The notes under the pieces: model-generated | The model's input: only the letters and a program-made list of their open reading frames with translations | Told to the model about the DNA's origin: nothing | The model's database searches: none | Shown: positions 42,013 to 49,932 of the stretch, in pieces | How the letters are laid out: each line of letters opens with the position of its first letter | How positions within the stretch are numbered: position 1 is the first letter of the stretch | Origin: an uncultured Muribaculaceae bacterium | GTDB taxonomy: Bacteria; Bacteroidota; Bacteroidia; Bacteroidales; Muribaculaceae | Direction: 5' to 3' | NCBI GenBank assembly: GCA_910584055.1 | Contig: CAJTZS010000005.1 | Coordinates: 1 to 64,000 of the forward strand | DNA: 64,000 nt | Made by a program: the position numbers and the translations under genes

Positions 42013-42219
42013 TTAATTATCCCAAGAGGATGCAGGTATGTCTGAGTTCAAGCCATTATTGTCAGACTCAAAACCTTGGTTGATTACTTGTCTGGTTGTT
42101 GATGTGCCTTCAGCCCCGGGCGTATTTGCCTCAATGTCTGCTGACCCGCTACAGATGGCGTTTTCCAATTGCACTCTGTTTACCTTGAAATCAGGTGCAA
42201 CATAAATTTTCCTTTCCAT
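42013..42219 (-). CDS. Small conserved-type protein upstream of fimbrillin/PLC gene
   Basis: 68 aa, no signal peptide. It begins MERKIYVAPDFKVNRV and has ENAICSGS near residue 20, then an acidic Asn/Ser-rich tail ending IPASSWDN. Short proteins with a KxYxxPxxxV start and an ICxGS block are frequent in Bacteroidales, usually one gene upstream of surface lipoproteins; their function is unknown to me. It has its own strong promoter with a hairpin leader and lies 25 bp before the next gene, so it heads the operon. It could be a leader peptide, a secreted peptide precursor or a regulator. Confidence 0.7.
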   Translation of the reverse strand: MERKIYVAPDFKVNRVQLENAICSGSADIEANTPGAEGTSTTRQVINQGFESDNNGLNSDIPASSWDN

Positions 42220-42316
42220 ATAAAAATCTTTCTATTGTGTTGCGGTAATTGTTTTCAATTATCCTTATTGCGGCTTTTGGCCGCGCGTGATTCTTTTATT
42301 GCGATTCTTTTTTAAT

Positions 42317-42354
42317 CTAAGTATCTCTTCGCAAGAGATACTTAGGTTCGATTT
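42317..42354. repeat. 38-nt palindromic repeat, left copy (5'-UTR hairpin on minus strand)
   Basis: CTAAGTATCTCTT-CGC-AAGAGATACTTAG forms a 13-bp hairpin. The 38-nt unit recurs exactly, inverted, at 42639-42676. It lies right after the minus-strand promoter at 42356-42387, so the transcript of the 68-aa gene would begin with this hairpin. Confidence 0.8.
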
Positions 42355-42355
42355 G

Positions 42356-42387
42356 CAAAATTACACAATTATTTATAAATAATCAAT
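42356..42387 (-). promoter_or_regulatory. Promoter of the small protein / PLC-like / GH27 operon
   Basis: On the minus strand ATTG (42384-42387), 20-nt spacer and TAATTTTG (42356-42363). A 16-bp direct repeat (TTACACAATTATTTAT at 42361-42376 and 42391-42406, 30 bp apart) overlaps the promoter and may be a regulator site. The start is expected near 42350, with a leader of about 130 nt. Confidence 0.68.
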
Positions 42388-42465
42388 TTTTTACACAATT
42401 ATTTATTCATCATCACGACACAAATAACCGTTTATTAATATTCCTTGTGTAAATGGATGTGTATC

Positions 42466-42551
42466 AATGTAGGGCTGCACCCTGGTGCAGCCGATCAATC
42501 ATAATGTATTGCGCCCGTAATTTCGGATGCTCCGGGGAGCATCCCTACATT
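42466..42551. repeat. REP-like palindromic repeat, copy 2
   Basis: Outer ATGTAGGG / CCCTACAT ends as in 1380-1463. Each arm also folds on itself: GCTGCACC-CT-GGTGCAGC on the left and GGATGCTCC-GG-GGAGCATCC on the right. The two inner stems differ in sequence yet both stay fully paired. Confidence 0.72.
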
Positions 42552-42644
42552 TGACGGCCGTACGATTGTTGTTGACAAATTAAATACTTGAATATTATCG
42601 ATTACAATTCCTTTCAACCATCTGCAAATCAAATCAATAAATCG

Positions 42645-42684
42645 AACCTAAGTATCTCTTGCGAAGAGATACTTAGGTTTTTTT
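42645..42684 (+). terminator. Terminator-shaped right copy of the 38-nt palindrome
   Basis: A perfect 16-bp stem (AACCTAAGTATCTCTT with AAGAGATACTTAGGTT, loop GCG) runs into seven T. It is the inverted copy of 42317-42354 (unit 42639-42676). No plus-strand gene precedes it, so what it would terminate is unclear. Confidence 0.65.
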
Positions 42685-42740
42685 ATGTTCTAATTGGGCT
42701 GAATTTTGCTTCGGGTGGATGCGGAACTTTAGAGTCAAAC

Positions 42741-42874
42741 CGGAGCGGTTGTTGCTCGCAACGACCGCATAATCAATGGAAAAGAATTTTCAAATATATT
42801 CAAACTTTAAATTCGTGTTAAATTCAAACATACTCTTAGTCGCTATGGGGTCGTTGCGAGCAACAACCCCTCCG
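42741..42874. repeat. 30-bp inverted repeat pair upstream of the ABC exporter
   Basis: Arms at 42741-42770 and 42845-42874 are inverted repeats with two mismatches and a 74-nt loop. Each arm contains the short palindrome GTTGCTCGCAAC or GTTGCGAGCAAC. CAATGGA follows shortly after both arms. No gene is seen between 42220 and 43030 beyond these repeats and the promoters. Confidence 0.65.
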
Positions 42875-42923
42875 ATCGACAGCCAATGGATGTTAAGCAA
42901 AACATTGGCGAACAGAATATTTT

Positions 42924-42996
42924 CGAATATTTTGGTAATATATTTCCGAATATTTCGGTAATAATTTTACGGAGAGGGTATTTTTTTATAAATTTG
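42924..42996 (+). promoter_or_regulatory. Direct repeats and promoter of the ABC exporter genes
   Basis: Two 17-bp direct repeats differing at one base (CGAATATTTTGGTAATA at 42924-42940 and 42947-42963), 23 bp apart, lie just before a possible promoter: TTTA at 42966-42969, 19-nt spacer, TAAATTTG at 42989-42996. The repeats sit where an activator or repressor would bind. Confidence 0.5.
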
Positions 42997-43030
42997 TGAA
43001 AATTTATATTTTGATTTTTTGAACGAAATA

Positions 43031-43981
43031 ATGAGCAATTTACTGGAAGCTAATGGTATTGTGAAGAACTATACCGGGCATAAGGCATTGGATGACGTGA
43101 CCGTTCATGTGCCTGAAGGCAGTGTCTATGGCCTGCTTGGACCGAACGGCGCGGGAAAGACCACCCTGATTCGTATTATCAACCATATCACCGCCCCGGA
43201 TGCCGGTGAGGTGATATTTGACGGAAGACCCCTTACTGCCGATGATGTGAGGTATATAGGTTATCTGCCCGAGGAGCGGGGACTCTACAAGAAGATGAAG
43301 GTTGGTGAACAGGCTGTCTTCTTTGCCCGTCTCAAAGGGCTGGGCAAGCATGACGCTGAGGTGCGTCTCAGGGAATGGTTCCAGCGCCTTGAGATAGACA
43401 ATTGGTGGAACAAGAAGGTTGAGGAGCTTTCAAAGGGTATGGCGCAGAAGGTGCAATTCATTATCACGGTCCTGCATCAACCGAAACTCCTGATTTTCGA
43501 CGAGCCCTTTTCCGGCTTCGACCCTATAAATGCAAACATACTGAAACGCGAGATACTCCGTTTGCGCGATGAAGGCGCGACCGTGATTTTCTCCACCCAC
43601 AATATGAACAGCGTAGAGGAGCTTTGCGACCATATCACACTTATAAACCGGTCGCGCAACATTCTGACCGGCAATGTGGAGGAATTGCGCCGTTCTTTCG
43701 GCGGCAACCGGTTCCGGATTACGTTTGAGGGTGACCGTGCGCCTTTGACAGAGGCGATAACGCCGTTGGTATCATATATAGGTGAGGACGAGGAGGAAAA
43801 CAAATCCGCCGGTCGGTCACTTATCGTGGAACTGGCAGACAAAGGGGCAAGACGTGAACTTATAGACAGGGCGAATAAATCTTCCGAACTTATAGGTTTC
43901 GAACCGCTGCTTCCCTCAATCAACAATATATTCATCAATGCCGTGCGCAATTCTACGGAACAGAACGGCGAAAACCAATAA
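43031..43981 (+). CDS. ABC transporter ATP-binding protein (NatA-like)
   Basis: 316 aa from ATG 43031; the upstream TTG is in frame but less likely. Walker A GLLGPNGAGKTTL (about residues 36-48), Q-loop region IGYLPEERGLYKKM, signature VEELSKGMAQKVQ, Walker B LLIFDEPFSGFDP, switch His in STHNMNS. A C-terminal regulatory stretch (about 215-316) is typical of NatA/CcmA-type exporters. It forms a complex with the permease encoded 3 bp downstream. In NatAB the substrate is sodium; in Bacteroidetes homologues it is unknown, so drug, peptide or lipid export is possible. Confidence 0.9.
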   Translation: MSNLLEANGIVKNYTGHKALDDVTVHVPEGSVYGLLGPNGAGKTTLIRIINHITAPDAGEVIFDGRPLTADDVRYIGYLPEERGLYKKMKVGEQAVFFARLKGLGKHDAEVRLREWFQRLEIDNWWNKKVEELSKGMAQKVQFIITVLHQPKLLIFDEPFSGFDPINANILKREILRLRDEGATVIFSTHNMNSVEELCDHITLINRSRNILTGNVEELRRSFGGNRFRITFEGDRAPLTEAITPLVSYIGEDEEENKSAGRSLIVELADKGARRELIDRANKSSELIGFEPLLPSINNIFINAVRNSTEQNGENQ

Positions 43982-43984
43982 ACA

Positions 43985-45235
43985 ATGCAACTTTCCTTAA
44001 TAATACAGAGAGAATATCTCGAGCGGGTGCGCCGCAAGAGTTTCATTATAACCACTATCCTGATGCCCGTCATAATGATCGGTATGATGGTGTTCCCGGC
44101 TTTGATCGCAATATGGTCCGGACCGGAAAAGAAAACTATAGCCGTGGTTGACCCTTCCGGAATTATCGGGCAGGGATTGCCCTCAGAAGGTGAACTCTCT
44201 TTCCAACCGGTGGATATGACGGTGGAAGAGGCCAAGGCTGATGAGAAATTCGACGGTGTCCTCGTGATCGGCGAGAATCTGATCAACGACGACACGGACG
44301 CTTCCTTGTTTACAAGGGAGGCGGTGAGCATGATGACGGAGGAATCGATATCCGGCGAACTGTCGCGGATTGTGGAGCAGAAAAGGCTTGCCCGCTATGA
44401 CATCGCCGATCTCGACCGAATAATCGCCGCAGTTCAGGCAAACGTGAAAATGCAGACCTTCACTATGGGCGACGACGGAGAGAAAGAGACTTCCTCCATG
44501 GCTTCATACCTTATCGGTATGGTGATGATGATGGTTCTCTACATGTTCATCCTCATGTACGGGCAGATGGTGATGACCTCCATAATCGAAGAGAAATCCA
44601 ACCGAGTGCTTGAGGTGGTGGTTTCCTCAGTGAAACCGTTCACACTGCTGATGGGGAAGCTCCTCGGTATCGGATTTGTAGCGTTGACCCAGATTGTGAT
44701 ATGGGCTTTCCTCCTTCTTGCGTTTACCATGTGGGGGTTGCCCGCCATTTTGAGTTATGCCTCCAATATGGATTCGGATACGCTCTCCCTTATCCTCGGC
44801 ATCGGTAATCCGGCTTACATCATGAAGCTTTTCGGATGCATGACCCTTTTCCTGATTGGCGGTTATCTCTTCTATTCCTCCATTTATGCTGCCATTGGAA
44901 GCTCAGTAGACAATATTCAGGATGCAAGCCAGTTGACTTCTTTTGCCACAATGCCGATCATCATCGGTCTGCTGCTTGCCATAACCGTGGTCAACGATCC
45001 CACATCGGATCTCGCGTTCTGGACCTCGATGATACCTTTCACCTCACCGATGGTCATGATGTCGCGGATGCCCTTCGGTGTTCCCGGATGGGAGATCGCA
45101 GTGTCGGCAGTCCTGCTTTTCGTTTCAACAGCATTCATGATCTGGCTGAGCGCGAAGATATACCGTATCGGTATCTTCATGTATGGGAAAAAGCCGAATA
45201 TCAAGGAATTGATAAGATGGGCGAAATATAAGTAA
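43985..45235 (+). CDS. ABC-2 type permease (NatB-like)
   Basis: 416 aa. One N-terminal membrane helix (about 20-42), a large extracytoplasmic domain (about 45-175), then five helices (from about 175: MASYLIGMVMMMVLYMFILM; then LLGIGFVALTQIVIWAFLLL). The N-terminus LIIQREYLERVRRKSFIITT and the IIEEKSNRVLEVVVSSVKPF amphipathic block are characteristic of NatB-type ABC-2 permeases. The gene starts 3 bp after the ATPase gene, so they form one transporter. Its end faces cobC with 31 bp between. Confidence 0.9.
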   Translation: MQLSLIIQREYLERVRRKSFIITTILMPVIMIGMMVFPALIAIWSGPEKKTIAVVDPSGIIGQGLPSEGELSFQPVDMTVEEAKADEKFDGVLVIGENLINDDTDASLFTREAVSMMTEESISGELSRIVEQKRLARYDIADLDRIIAAVQANVKMQTFTMGDDGEKETSSMASYLIGMVMMMVLYMFILMYGQMVMTSIIEEKSNRVLEVVVSSVKPFTLLMGKLLGIGFVALTQIVIWAFLLLAFTMWGLPAILSYASNMDSDTLSLILGIGNPAYIMKLFGCMTLFLIGGYLFYSSIYAAIGSSVDNIQDASQLTSFATMPIIIGLLLAITVVNDPTSDLAFWTSMIPFTSPMVMMSRMPFGVPGWEIAVSAVLLFVSTAFMIWLSAKIYRIGIFMYGKKPNIKELIRWAKYK

Positions 45236-45266
45236 GAGGTCAGAGTTATGAGTTATTACCTTTACC

Positions 45267-45812
45267 TCATACCTCTACGGTAAGCAATCCGCCGTATGGC
45301 GGCTGGGAATCGAACAGCCGTTCCTTGGATGCCATACCGAGGATAAGCATTACATTCATCATAATTCCGGCATGTGTGAACACCAGTATGTTCTCCTTGC
45401 CGGATTTTTTCATGTCATCAAGGAAGGACCGGACGCGCATGTTTTGGTCGAGGAAAGATTCCCCGCCGGGAGGGGAGACGTGTAACCAGTCGTCGAACCA
45501 TTCCTGTAGCCTCGTGTCTTTTATGTCATCGTAGCGTTGCATCTCCCATTCCCCGAAATTCATTTCCAGCAGCCTTTCATCCGGAATGGCATCCTCATAG
45601 CCGCAAGCATCGGCAAGCAGCCGGCATCGGCTCAGCGGGCTGCGAAACACTGCGTCGAACGGCTCGCCGTTCGATTCCATAGCCGTAAGTATTGCCTCCC
45701 TTGCTTTGGCGGCTTCCTCCGGGAAAGTCTGCTTTAAGGGAACATCGGTGCGCCCATAGCAGATTCCCGGTTCTACATCAACGGCAGTGTGCCTTACAAA
45801 TGTGATTTTCAT
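45267..45812 (-). CDS. cobC: Alpha-ribazole phosphatase / histidine phosphatase
   Basis: 181 aa, histidine phosphatase superfamily. The phosphohistidine lies in FVRHTAVDVEPGICYGRTD (RHT instead of the common RHG, as in many CobC proteins). Other active-site blocks are FRSPLSRCRLLADACG, EMNFGEWEMQRYDDI and FTHAGIMMNVML. In cobalamin synthesis it removes the 5'-phosphate from alpha-ribazole phosphate or adenosylcobalamin phosphate. It lies 4 bp after cobS and ends the operon, so the CobC assignment rests on both motifs and context. Confidence 0.88.
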   Translation of the reverse strand: MKITFVRHTAVDVEPGICYGRTDVPLKQTFPEEAAKAREAILTAMESNGEPFDAVFRSPLSRCRLLADACGYEDAIPDERLLEMNFGEWEMQRYDDIKDTRLQEWFDDWLHVSPPGGESFLDQNMRVRSFLDDMKKSGKENILVFTHAGIMMNVMLILGMASKERLFDSQPPYGGLLTVEV

Positions 45813-45816
45813 ATCG

Positions 45817-46572
45817 TCAGAATATATATGTCAGTTTGCTGATGATTGCTGCGGAAAAATAGAAAGAGAGCTCGCAAAGGAGGACTGTCGCCCCGCAACA
45901 ATCCCCTGTGTAACCCCCGATTTTATATCGCATGTAAAGAATCATCGCAGTTGCCGTTATGGCAGGAAGTAAAAGCGAAATCAGGAAAGGTAAAGGCAAA
46001 AACAGCGAGGGAATGATTCCGAAAAGCAGGCACAGCAGGAATGCCGGAATCGACATGCGGTCGTAGATCAGTTTGTTTTTAGCCTCTTCCTGTTTGCGGG
46101 CGTAAGGGAGGGTGTTTATGATGAACGAGCCGCAGAACTTGCTCCAAGGATCCGCTGCGAAAACTATCAGCGGCGCTATACTTACCGGGAAGGACGCCAC
46201 ACAGGAAATGAGAAGGAGAAAATAGAAAATCAATCCCAAGACTCCATACGATCCTATCCTTGAATCCTTCATGATTTCGAGGATGTGTTCACGGTTTGTG
46301 CCCCCTCCCATGCCATCGATGAAGTCGGCGAGACCGTCTTCATGCAGTCCCCCCGTAAGAAGGAGACGCACGGCGAATGCCGAGGCAACGGCCGCGAAAG
46401 CGGGGAGCACCTGCAGTGCCCCCCATAGAACCAACGCCGTGACCGCCCCGGTGATCCATCCCGCCGCAGGCCACAAGTCAACGACCCGTTTATACTTATC
46501 TGCCGGAATCTCTGCAATCCTCCACACCGGAATCCGCGTGAAGAACCCTATCGCCGCAAACAGTTTCTTCAT
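45817..46572 (-). CDS. cobS: Adenosylcobinamide-GDP ribazoletransferase (cobalamin synthase)
   Basis: 251 aa from ATG 46572, where the family N-terminus (MKKLFAAIGFFTRIPVW) begins; an ATG at 46590 adds six residues. It is an integral membrane protein joining adenosylcobinamide-GDP with alpha-ribazole phosphate. The family block LTGGLHEDGLADFIDGMGGG (near residue 85) supplies acidic Mg ligands, followed by MKDSRIGSYGVLGLI and multiple hydrophobic helices to the C-terminus. It lies between cobT and cobC. Confidence 0.93.
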   Translation of the reverse strand: MKKLFAAIGFFTRIPVWRIAEIPADKYKRVVDLWPAAGWITGAVTALVLWGALQVLPAFAAVASAFAVRLLLTGGLHEDGLADFIDGMGGGTNREHILEIMKDSRIGSYGVLGLIFYFLLLISCVASFPVSIAPLIVFAADPWSKFCGSFIINTLPYARKQEEAKNKLIYDRMSIPAFLLCLLFGIIPSLFLPLPFLISLLLPAITATAMILYMRYKIGGYTGDCCGATVLLCELSFYFSAAIISKLTYIF

Positions 46573-46600
46573 AAATAGCTCGTTAAGCAAGTAATCAAAT

Positions 46601-47638
46601 TTAGAAATATTTTGTGACTCCGACTGACTGGAAGTTGTCCATTTCGTTGATCATGCGCACGGCGGAGTCTATGATGGGATAGGCGCAGACCGCCCCGCTC
46701 CCTTCGCCGAGACGCAGGTCGAGATGGAGGATCGGGTCGGCATTCAATGCCTGAAGCATCAGCTTATGACCGGATTCGTCTCCCTGATGTCCGAATATTG
46801 CATAGTCAAGCACAGCGGGGTTTAGTTTCGAGGCTGCTAATATGCACGCAGTCATGATGAAACCGTCTACGATTATTATCATTCCCAATTCCGCGGCACG
46901 GAGCATTCCTCCGACAGCCATCACCATCTCGTATCCTCCGAACCAGGCTATGTAGCTTTCGGGTGAGCCGTCGCCCCTATAGTTATCCCAAGCGCGGGAG
47001 AGAACATCAAGTTTATGTTTGATTCCCGGCTTGTCAAGACCGGCTCCTGCCCCTATGCAGTCTGCCAAGGGAATGCCTGTGAATGCATGCATCCACATTG
47101 AGGATGAAGATGTGTTGCCACTTCCCATTTCTCCGAAGCTCACAACGTTGCAGCCGTCAGCATGCACATTATCAACCACTTCGGCCCCGCGTTCGATTGC
47201 CAGCTCGCATTCTTCCTGGGTCATGGCCGGCCCATGAAGGAAGTTGCGTGTGGATTTTCTAATCTTGCAATCTATGATGCCGCGCCCTTCGGGTATGTCG
47301 TAATCCACGCCGGCATCTACGAGCACGAGTTTGAATCCGTGTTGGTCGCAGAGGAAATTTATCCCCGCGCCACCGTGGGAGAAGTGGGATAGCTGTTGCC
47401 AGGTCACTTCCTTTGGCGAGACTGTCACTCCTTCCTCGATAATGCCGTGGTCGGCGGCAAAAAGGATATTGTGTGGTTTGGATAGCTTCGGGCTCAGTGT
47501 CTGTTGAATGAGGCCGATTCTTGCGGCAAGCTTTTCGAGCTTGCCTAAAGAGCCTTTCGGCTTGGTGAGGAAGTCAATTTTTGTGAGGAGTGCTTCCTCT
47601 ATTTCGTTGGAGGGGGAGGCGATTACAAATTTTTTCAT
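46601..47638 (-). CDS. cobT: Nicotinate-nucleotide:dimethylbenzimidazole phosphoribosyltransferase
   Basis: 345 aa, normal length. It activates the lower-ligand base as alpha-ribazole phosphate. Blocks: LTKPKGSLGKLE at the N-terminus, FAADHGIIEEGVTVSPKEVT, FLCDQHGFKLVLVDAGVDYD, VVSFGEMGSGNTSSSS (nucleotide site), and LRLGEGSGAVCAYPI with the catalytic Glu near residue 317. It lies 2 bp after cobU. Which base is used in vivo (dimethylbenzimidazole or an alternative such as adenine) cannot be read from the sequence. Confidence 0.94.
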   Translation of the reverse strand: MKKFVIASPSNEIEEALLTKIDFLTKPKGSLGKLEKLAARIGLIQQTLSPKLSKPHNILFAADHGIIEEGVTVSPKEVTWQQLSHFSHGGAGINFLCDQHGFKLVLVDAGVDYDIPEGRGIIDCKIRKSTRNFLHGPAMTQEECELAIERGAEVVDNVHADGCNVVSFGEMGSGNTSSSSMWMHAFTGIPLADCIGAGAGLDKPGIKHKLDVLSRAWDNYRGDGSPESYIAWFGGYEMVMAVGGMLRAAELGMIIIVDGFIMTACILAASKLNPAVLDYAIFGHQGDESGHKLMLQALNADPILHLDLRLGEGSGAVCAYPIIDSAVRMINEMDNFQSVGVTKYF

Positions 47639-47640
47639 AC

Positions 47641-48153
47641 TTATTTTATTTTCAGGGGAATGCCGGAAACGGTGAGGTAGACTTCATCGGCGCGGGAGGC
47701 GATATACTGGTTGAACCATCCCTGTAGGTCGGTGAATTTACGGGTCAAGGCGTTGGGCGCAACGCCACCGGAGCCTATTTCGTTGGAAACGAAAATATAT
47801 ACGGCTTTATTACTTGTGAATCTGTCAAATTCTTTTTTGAGGATGTCAAGGGAGACCTTTACATCTTCTCCATTTTTGAAAAAGACATTGGTCACCCACA
47901 TTGTCACGCAGTCTATGACTGCTGTCTTCCCCGAAAGGTTATGGCGGCTTAATTCAATTTCCTCTTCAATAGTGGTCCAATTGCATCCACGCCTGTTTTG
48001 GTGGATACGGACTCGCTCCCGAAACTCATCGTCCGCAACATGAGCAGTGGCAACGTATACAGGAGTGTCGGAATTTTCGAGTGCCAGTTTCTCGGATAAT
48101 TCACTTTTACCGGAACGTTGCCCTCCGGTTACGAGTATTATTTTCTTATTCAT
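47641..48153 (-). CDS. cobU: Adenosylcobinamide kinase / guanylyltransferase
   Basis: 170 aa. P-loop GGQRSGKSELSEKLA at the N-terminus, RVRIHQNRRGCNW with the His that takes GMP, VIDCVTMWVTNVF and FVSNEIGSGGVAPNALTRKFTD typical of CobU. It phosphorylates adenosylcobinamide and adds GMP. Its ATG overlaps the ApgM-like gene by 8 bp, so translation is probably coupled. Confidence 0.94.
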   Translation of the reverse strand: MNKKIILVTGGQRSGKSELSEKLALENSDTPVYVATAHVADDEFRERVRIHQNRRGCNWTTIEEEIELSRHNLSGKTAVIDCVTMWVTNVFFKNGEDVKVSLDILKKEFDRFTSNKAVYIFVSNEIGSGGVAPNALTRKFTDLQGWFNQYIASRADEVYLTVSGIPLKIK

Positions 48154-49123
48154 AAATGTCGGCGATTTTTATCAAAGAACCTTTTACAACCTCTTTTTCC
48201 GAGAACATAGAGACTTCGTCGGGACTTATTCCGGGATAATAATAAAGGAAAGGGGAGGGGGCATTGGAATGATGTCCCTGTTCGCAGAGGGATGGATGGT
48301 CAGACATCACCGCTATTGAGAACTGGTGCCCACCGTTGTTAAGTAGTTCAATGAGCGGAGAGATGATATATCTGTCAATATTTTCTATGGCCTGCACTTT
48401 TGCCATGCAGTCCATTTTGTGGGAGGCATAATCGCAAGCTTCGACATGCACAATTATTACGTCGTAACGCAACAATGCAGCTATCGCCGCATCTCCCTTC
48501 CCCGCGTAGTCGGTATTGCAATCACCTGTAGCTCTTTCAGGCTTGATCCAGTCCATACCGGTGGCTTTTGCAATTCCGCAAATCAAAGGAACCGACCCTA
48601 TCAGAACCGTCTTTGCCGGCGCGGTGATACCGAAGCCGTGATGTTTATTGGAAAAAGATATGTATTTGCGGGAATGGTCGCCGCTCCAAAAACGGATTGA
48701 CTCTTCATTTTCGGGAGGCTGTCCGAATGCGGGTGGCAATATGCATATTCCGGTCGTGACTGAGATAGGTCGGAAAATATAACTGGGATATTTTTTCTCT
48801 AATGTTGCGACCGAATACGATGCATCTCTCAATTCATATCGACACACAATCTGTTGATGGCTGGCCTTCAATCCCAATCCTTCCGCTTCTAAAGGACCGC
48901 GTCCCGACGGGAGCTCTTCCGGAGAATATCCGAGAATGGTTAATATTGCCACCTCGCTGCCGGGATAATACCCTTCCGGTACAGTCTTCAGACTGCCACA
49001 TCTTCCATGTTTTGCCATAAAATCCATGGTAGGTGTGTATGCTGCTTCGAGTGGTGTCTTTCCGTCAAGGCCGGAGACCGGAATGTCCGCCATGCCGTCA
49101 CAAATCACCAGCACTCTTTTCAT
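48146..49123 (-). CDS. ApgM-like alkaline-phosphatase-superfamily enzyme (phosphoglycerate mutase / kinase-like)
   Basis: 325 aa. It begins VLVICDGMADIPV with the metal Asp, then PGSEVAILTILGY (the catalytic Ser/Thr region) and PSGRGPLEAEGLGL. The C-terminal metal site is VIVHVEACDYASHKMD (written VIIVHVEACD) and IAVMSDHPSLCEQG with SNAPSPF. This is the archaeal-type, cofactor-independent phosphoglycerate mutase family (ApgM). Bacteroides members have been proposed as homoserine kinases (ThrB2). It is shorter than the usual ~400 aa. It overlaps both neighbours (4 bp with the PHP gene, 8 bp with cobU), so a role in this pathway, such as making threonine phosphate for the aminopropanol arm, is conceivable but unproven. 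Confidence 0.75.
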   Translation of the reverse strand: MKRVLVICDGMADIPVSGLDGKTPLEAAYTPTMDFMAKHGRCGSLKTVPEGYYPGSEVAILTILGYSPEELPSGRGPLEAEGLGLKASHQQIVCRYELRDASYSVATLEKKYPSYIFRPISVTTGICILPPAFGQPPENEESIRFWSGDHSRKYISFSNKHHGFGITAPAKTVLIGSVPLICGIAKATGMDWIKPERATGDCNTDYAGKGDAAIAALLRYDVIIVHVEACDYASHKMDCMAKVQAIENIDRYIISPLIELLNNGGHQFSIAVMSDHPSLCEQGHHSNAPSPFLYYYPGISPDEVSMFSEKEVVKGSLIKIADIYE

Positions 49124-49932
49124 AGCTCCTTGAACGCTTTTATTGCCTCCGGTCTGCCCGCGTTGACTTTGTCAGTGTAATGAGCATCTGAATTGAACAT
49201 GACAGGAAGGCCGGAATGTTTTAATTTACCCCACCATCTGGATGCCGGGAAATAGCGGTTTTTGTCCGCAAGTGATTTTGTGTTGACTTCAACTATTACC
49301 CCGGCTGTCTGGGCGTGACTGATCACATCGTCCACAAGAGCTTCGTACCATCCCTGGTTTTCGATTTCCGGATCGGCGATTGCCGCGTTGCCTGCGATTT
49401 TGTCGAAATGACCGAGAATTTCGAATCCTCCGAGTTCAAGCATGCGGATAACCTGTTCGAAATATTTTTCGGTCACATAGCGTAAATCTCCCTTATAACC
49501 ATCTTTGAGATATTCTGCAAACCTTTCGAATCTGCCGTCGCAGTCGAGCCATACACCCTCCTGGTTCGGAACGAAATGCACGGAGGCCAGGCGATAGTCG
49601 AGGGGAAGGTTCTGGAAATAGTCGATATGCGGACCGAAATCTTCGCTCATGTAATCTATTTCCAGAGACGTAAGAACCTGCATCTTTCCGTTGTATTTTT
49701 CCTTTAGCCGCGATGCTTCGGCGAGATATGCGTCCATATCCTCGAAACTCATATTACAGGGTGTCGGCTGGGAAATGGGAGAATGCGGAGAAAATCCCCA
49801 GATGTCGAACTTTCCGGCGGCTGCCTCCGCCATTTCGGCCATTGAATATCGGCCGTCGCAAAACTGGGTGTGTGAATGGAAATTGTATCTGTCTGTATTT
49901 TTGATTAGTTCGAGTATATCTTCTGTTGTCAT
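49120..49932 (-). CDS. PHP-domain phosphatase (histidinol-phosphatase-like)
   Basis: 270 aa. Metal-binding HSH in YNFHSHTQFCDGRYS near residue 18; further ligands in WGFSPHSP, LTSLEIDYM, LASVHFV, LGHFDKIAG and FNSDAHY. The layout equals HisJ-type histidinol-phosphatases (HisK), which remove phosphate from L-histidinol phosphate. There is no histidine gene nearby. It overlaps cstA and the ApgM-like gene by 4 bp each (ATGA junctions), so another phosphoester substrate in this operon cannot be excluded. Confidence 0.85.
   Translation of the reverse strand: MTTEDILELIKNTDRYNFHSHTQFCDGRYSMAEMAEAAAGKFDIWGFSPHSPISQPTPCNMSFEDMDAYLAEASRLKEKYNGKMQVLTSLEIDYMSEDFGPHIDYFQNLPLDYRLASVHFVPNQEGVWLDCDGRFERFAEYLKDGYKGDLRYVTEKYFEQVIRMLELGGFEILGHFDKIAGNAAIADPEIENQGWYEALVDDVISHAQTAGVIVEVNTKSLADKNRYFPASRWWGKLKHSGLPVMFNSDAHYTDKVNAGRPEAIKAFKEL

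Noticed and set aside
48146..49123. Frameshifted or truncated gene suspected for the short ApgM-like protein
   Set aside because: N- and C-terminal metal motifs are both present in one frame and both ends overlap neighbours in operon fashion, so it looks like a complete short variant.
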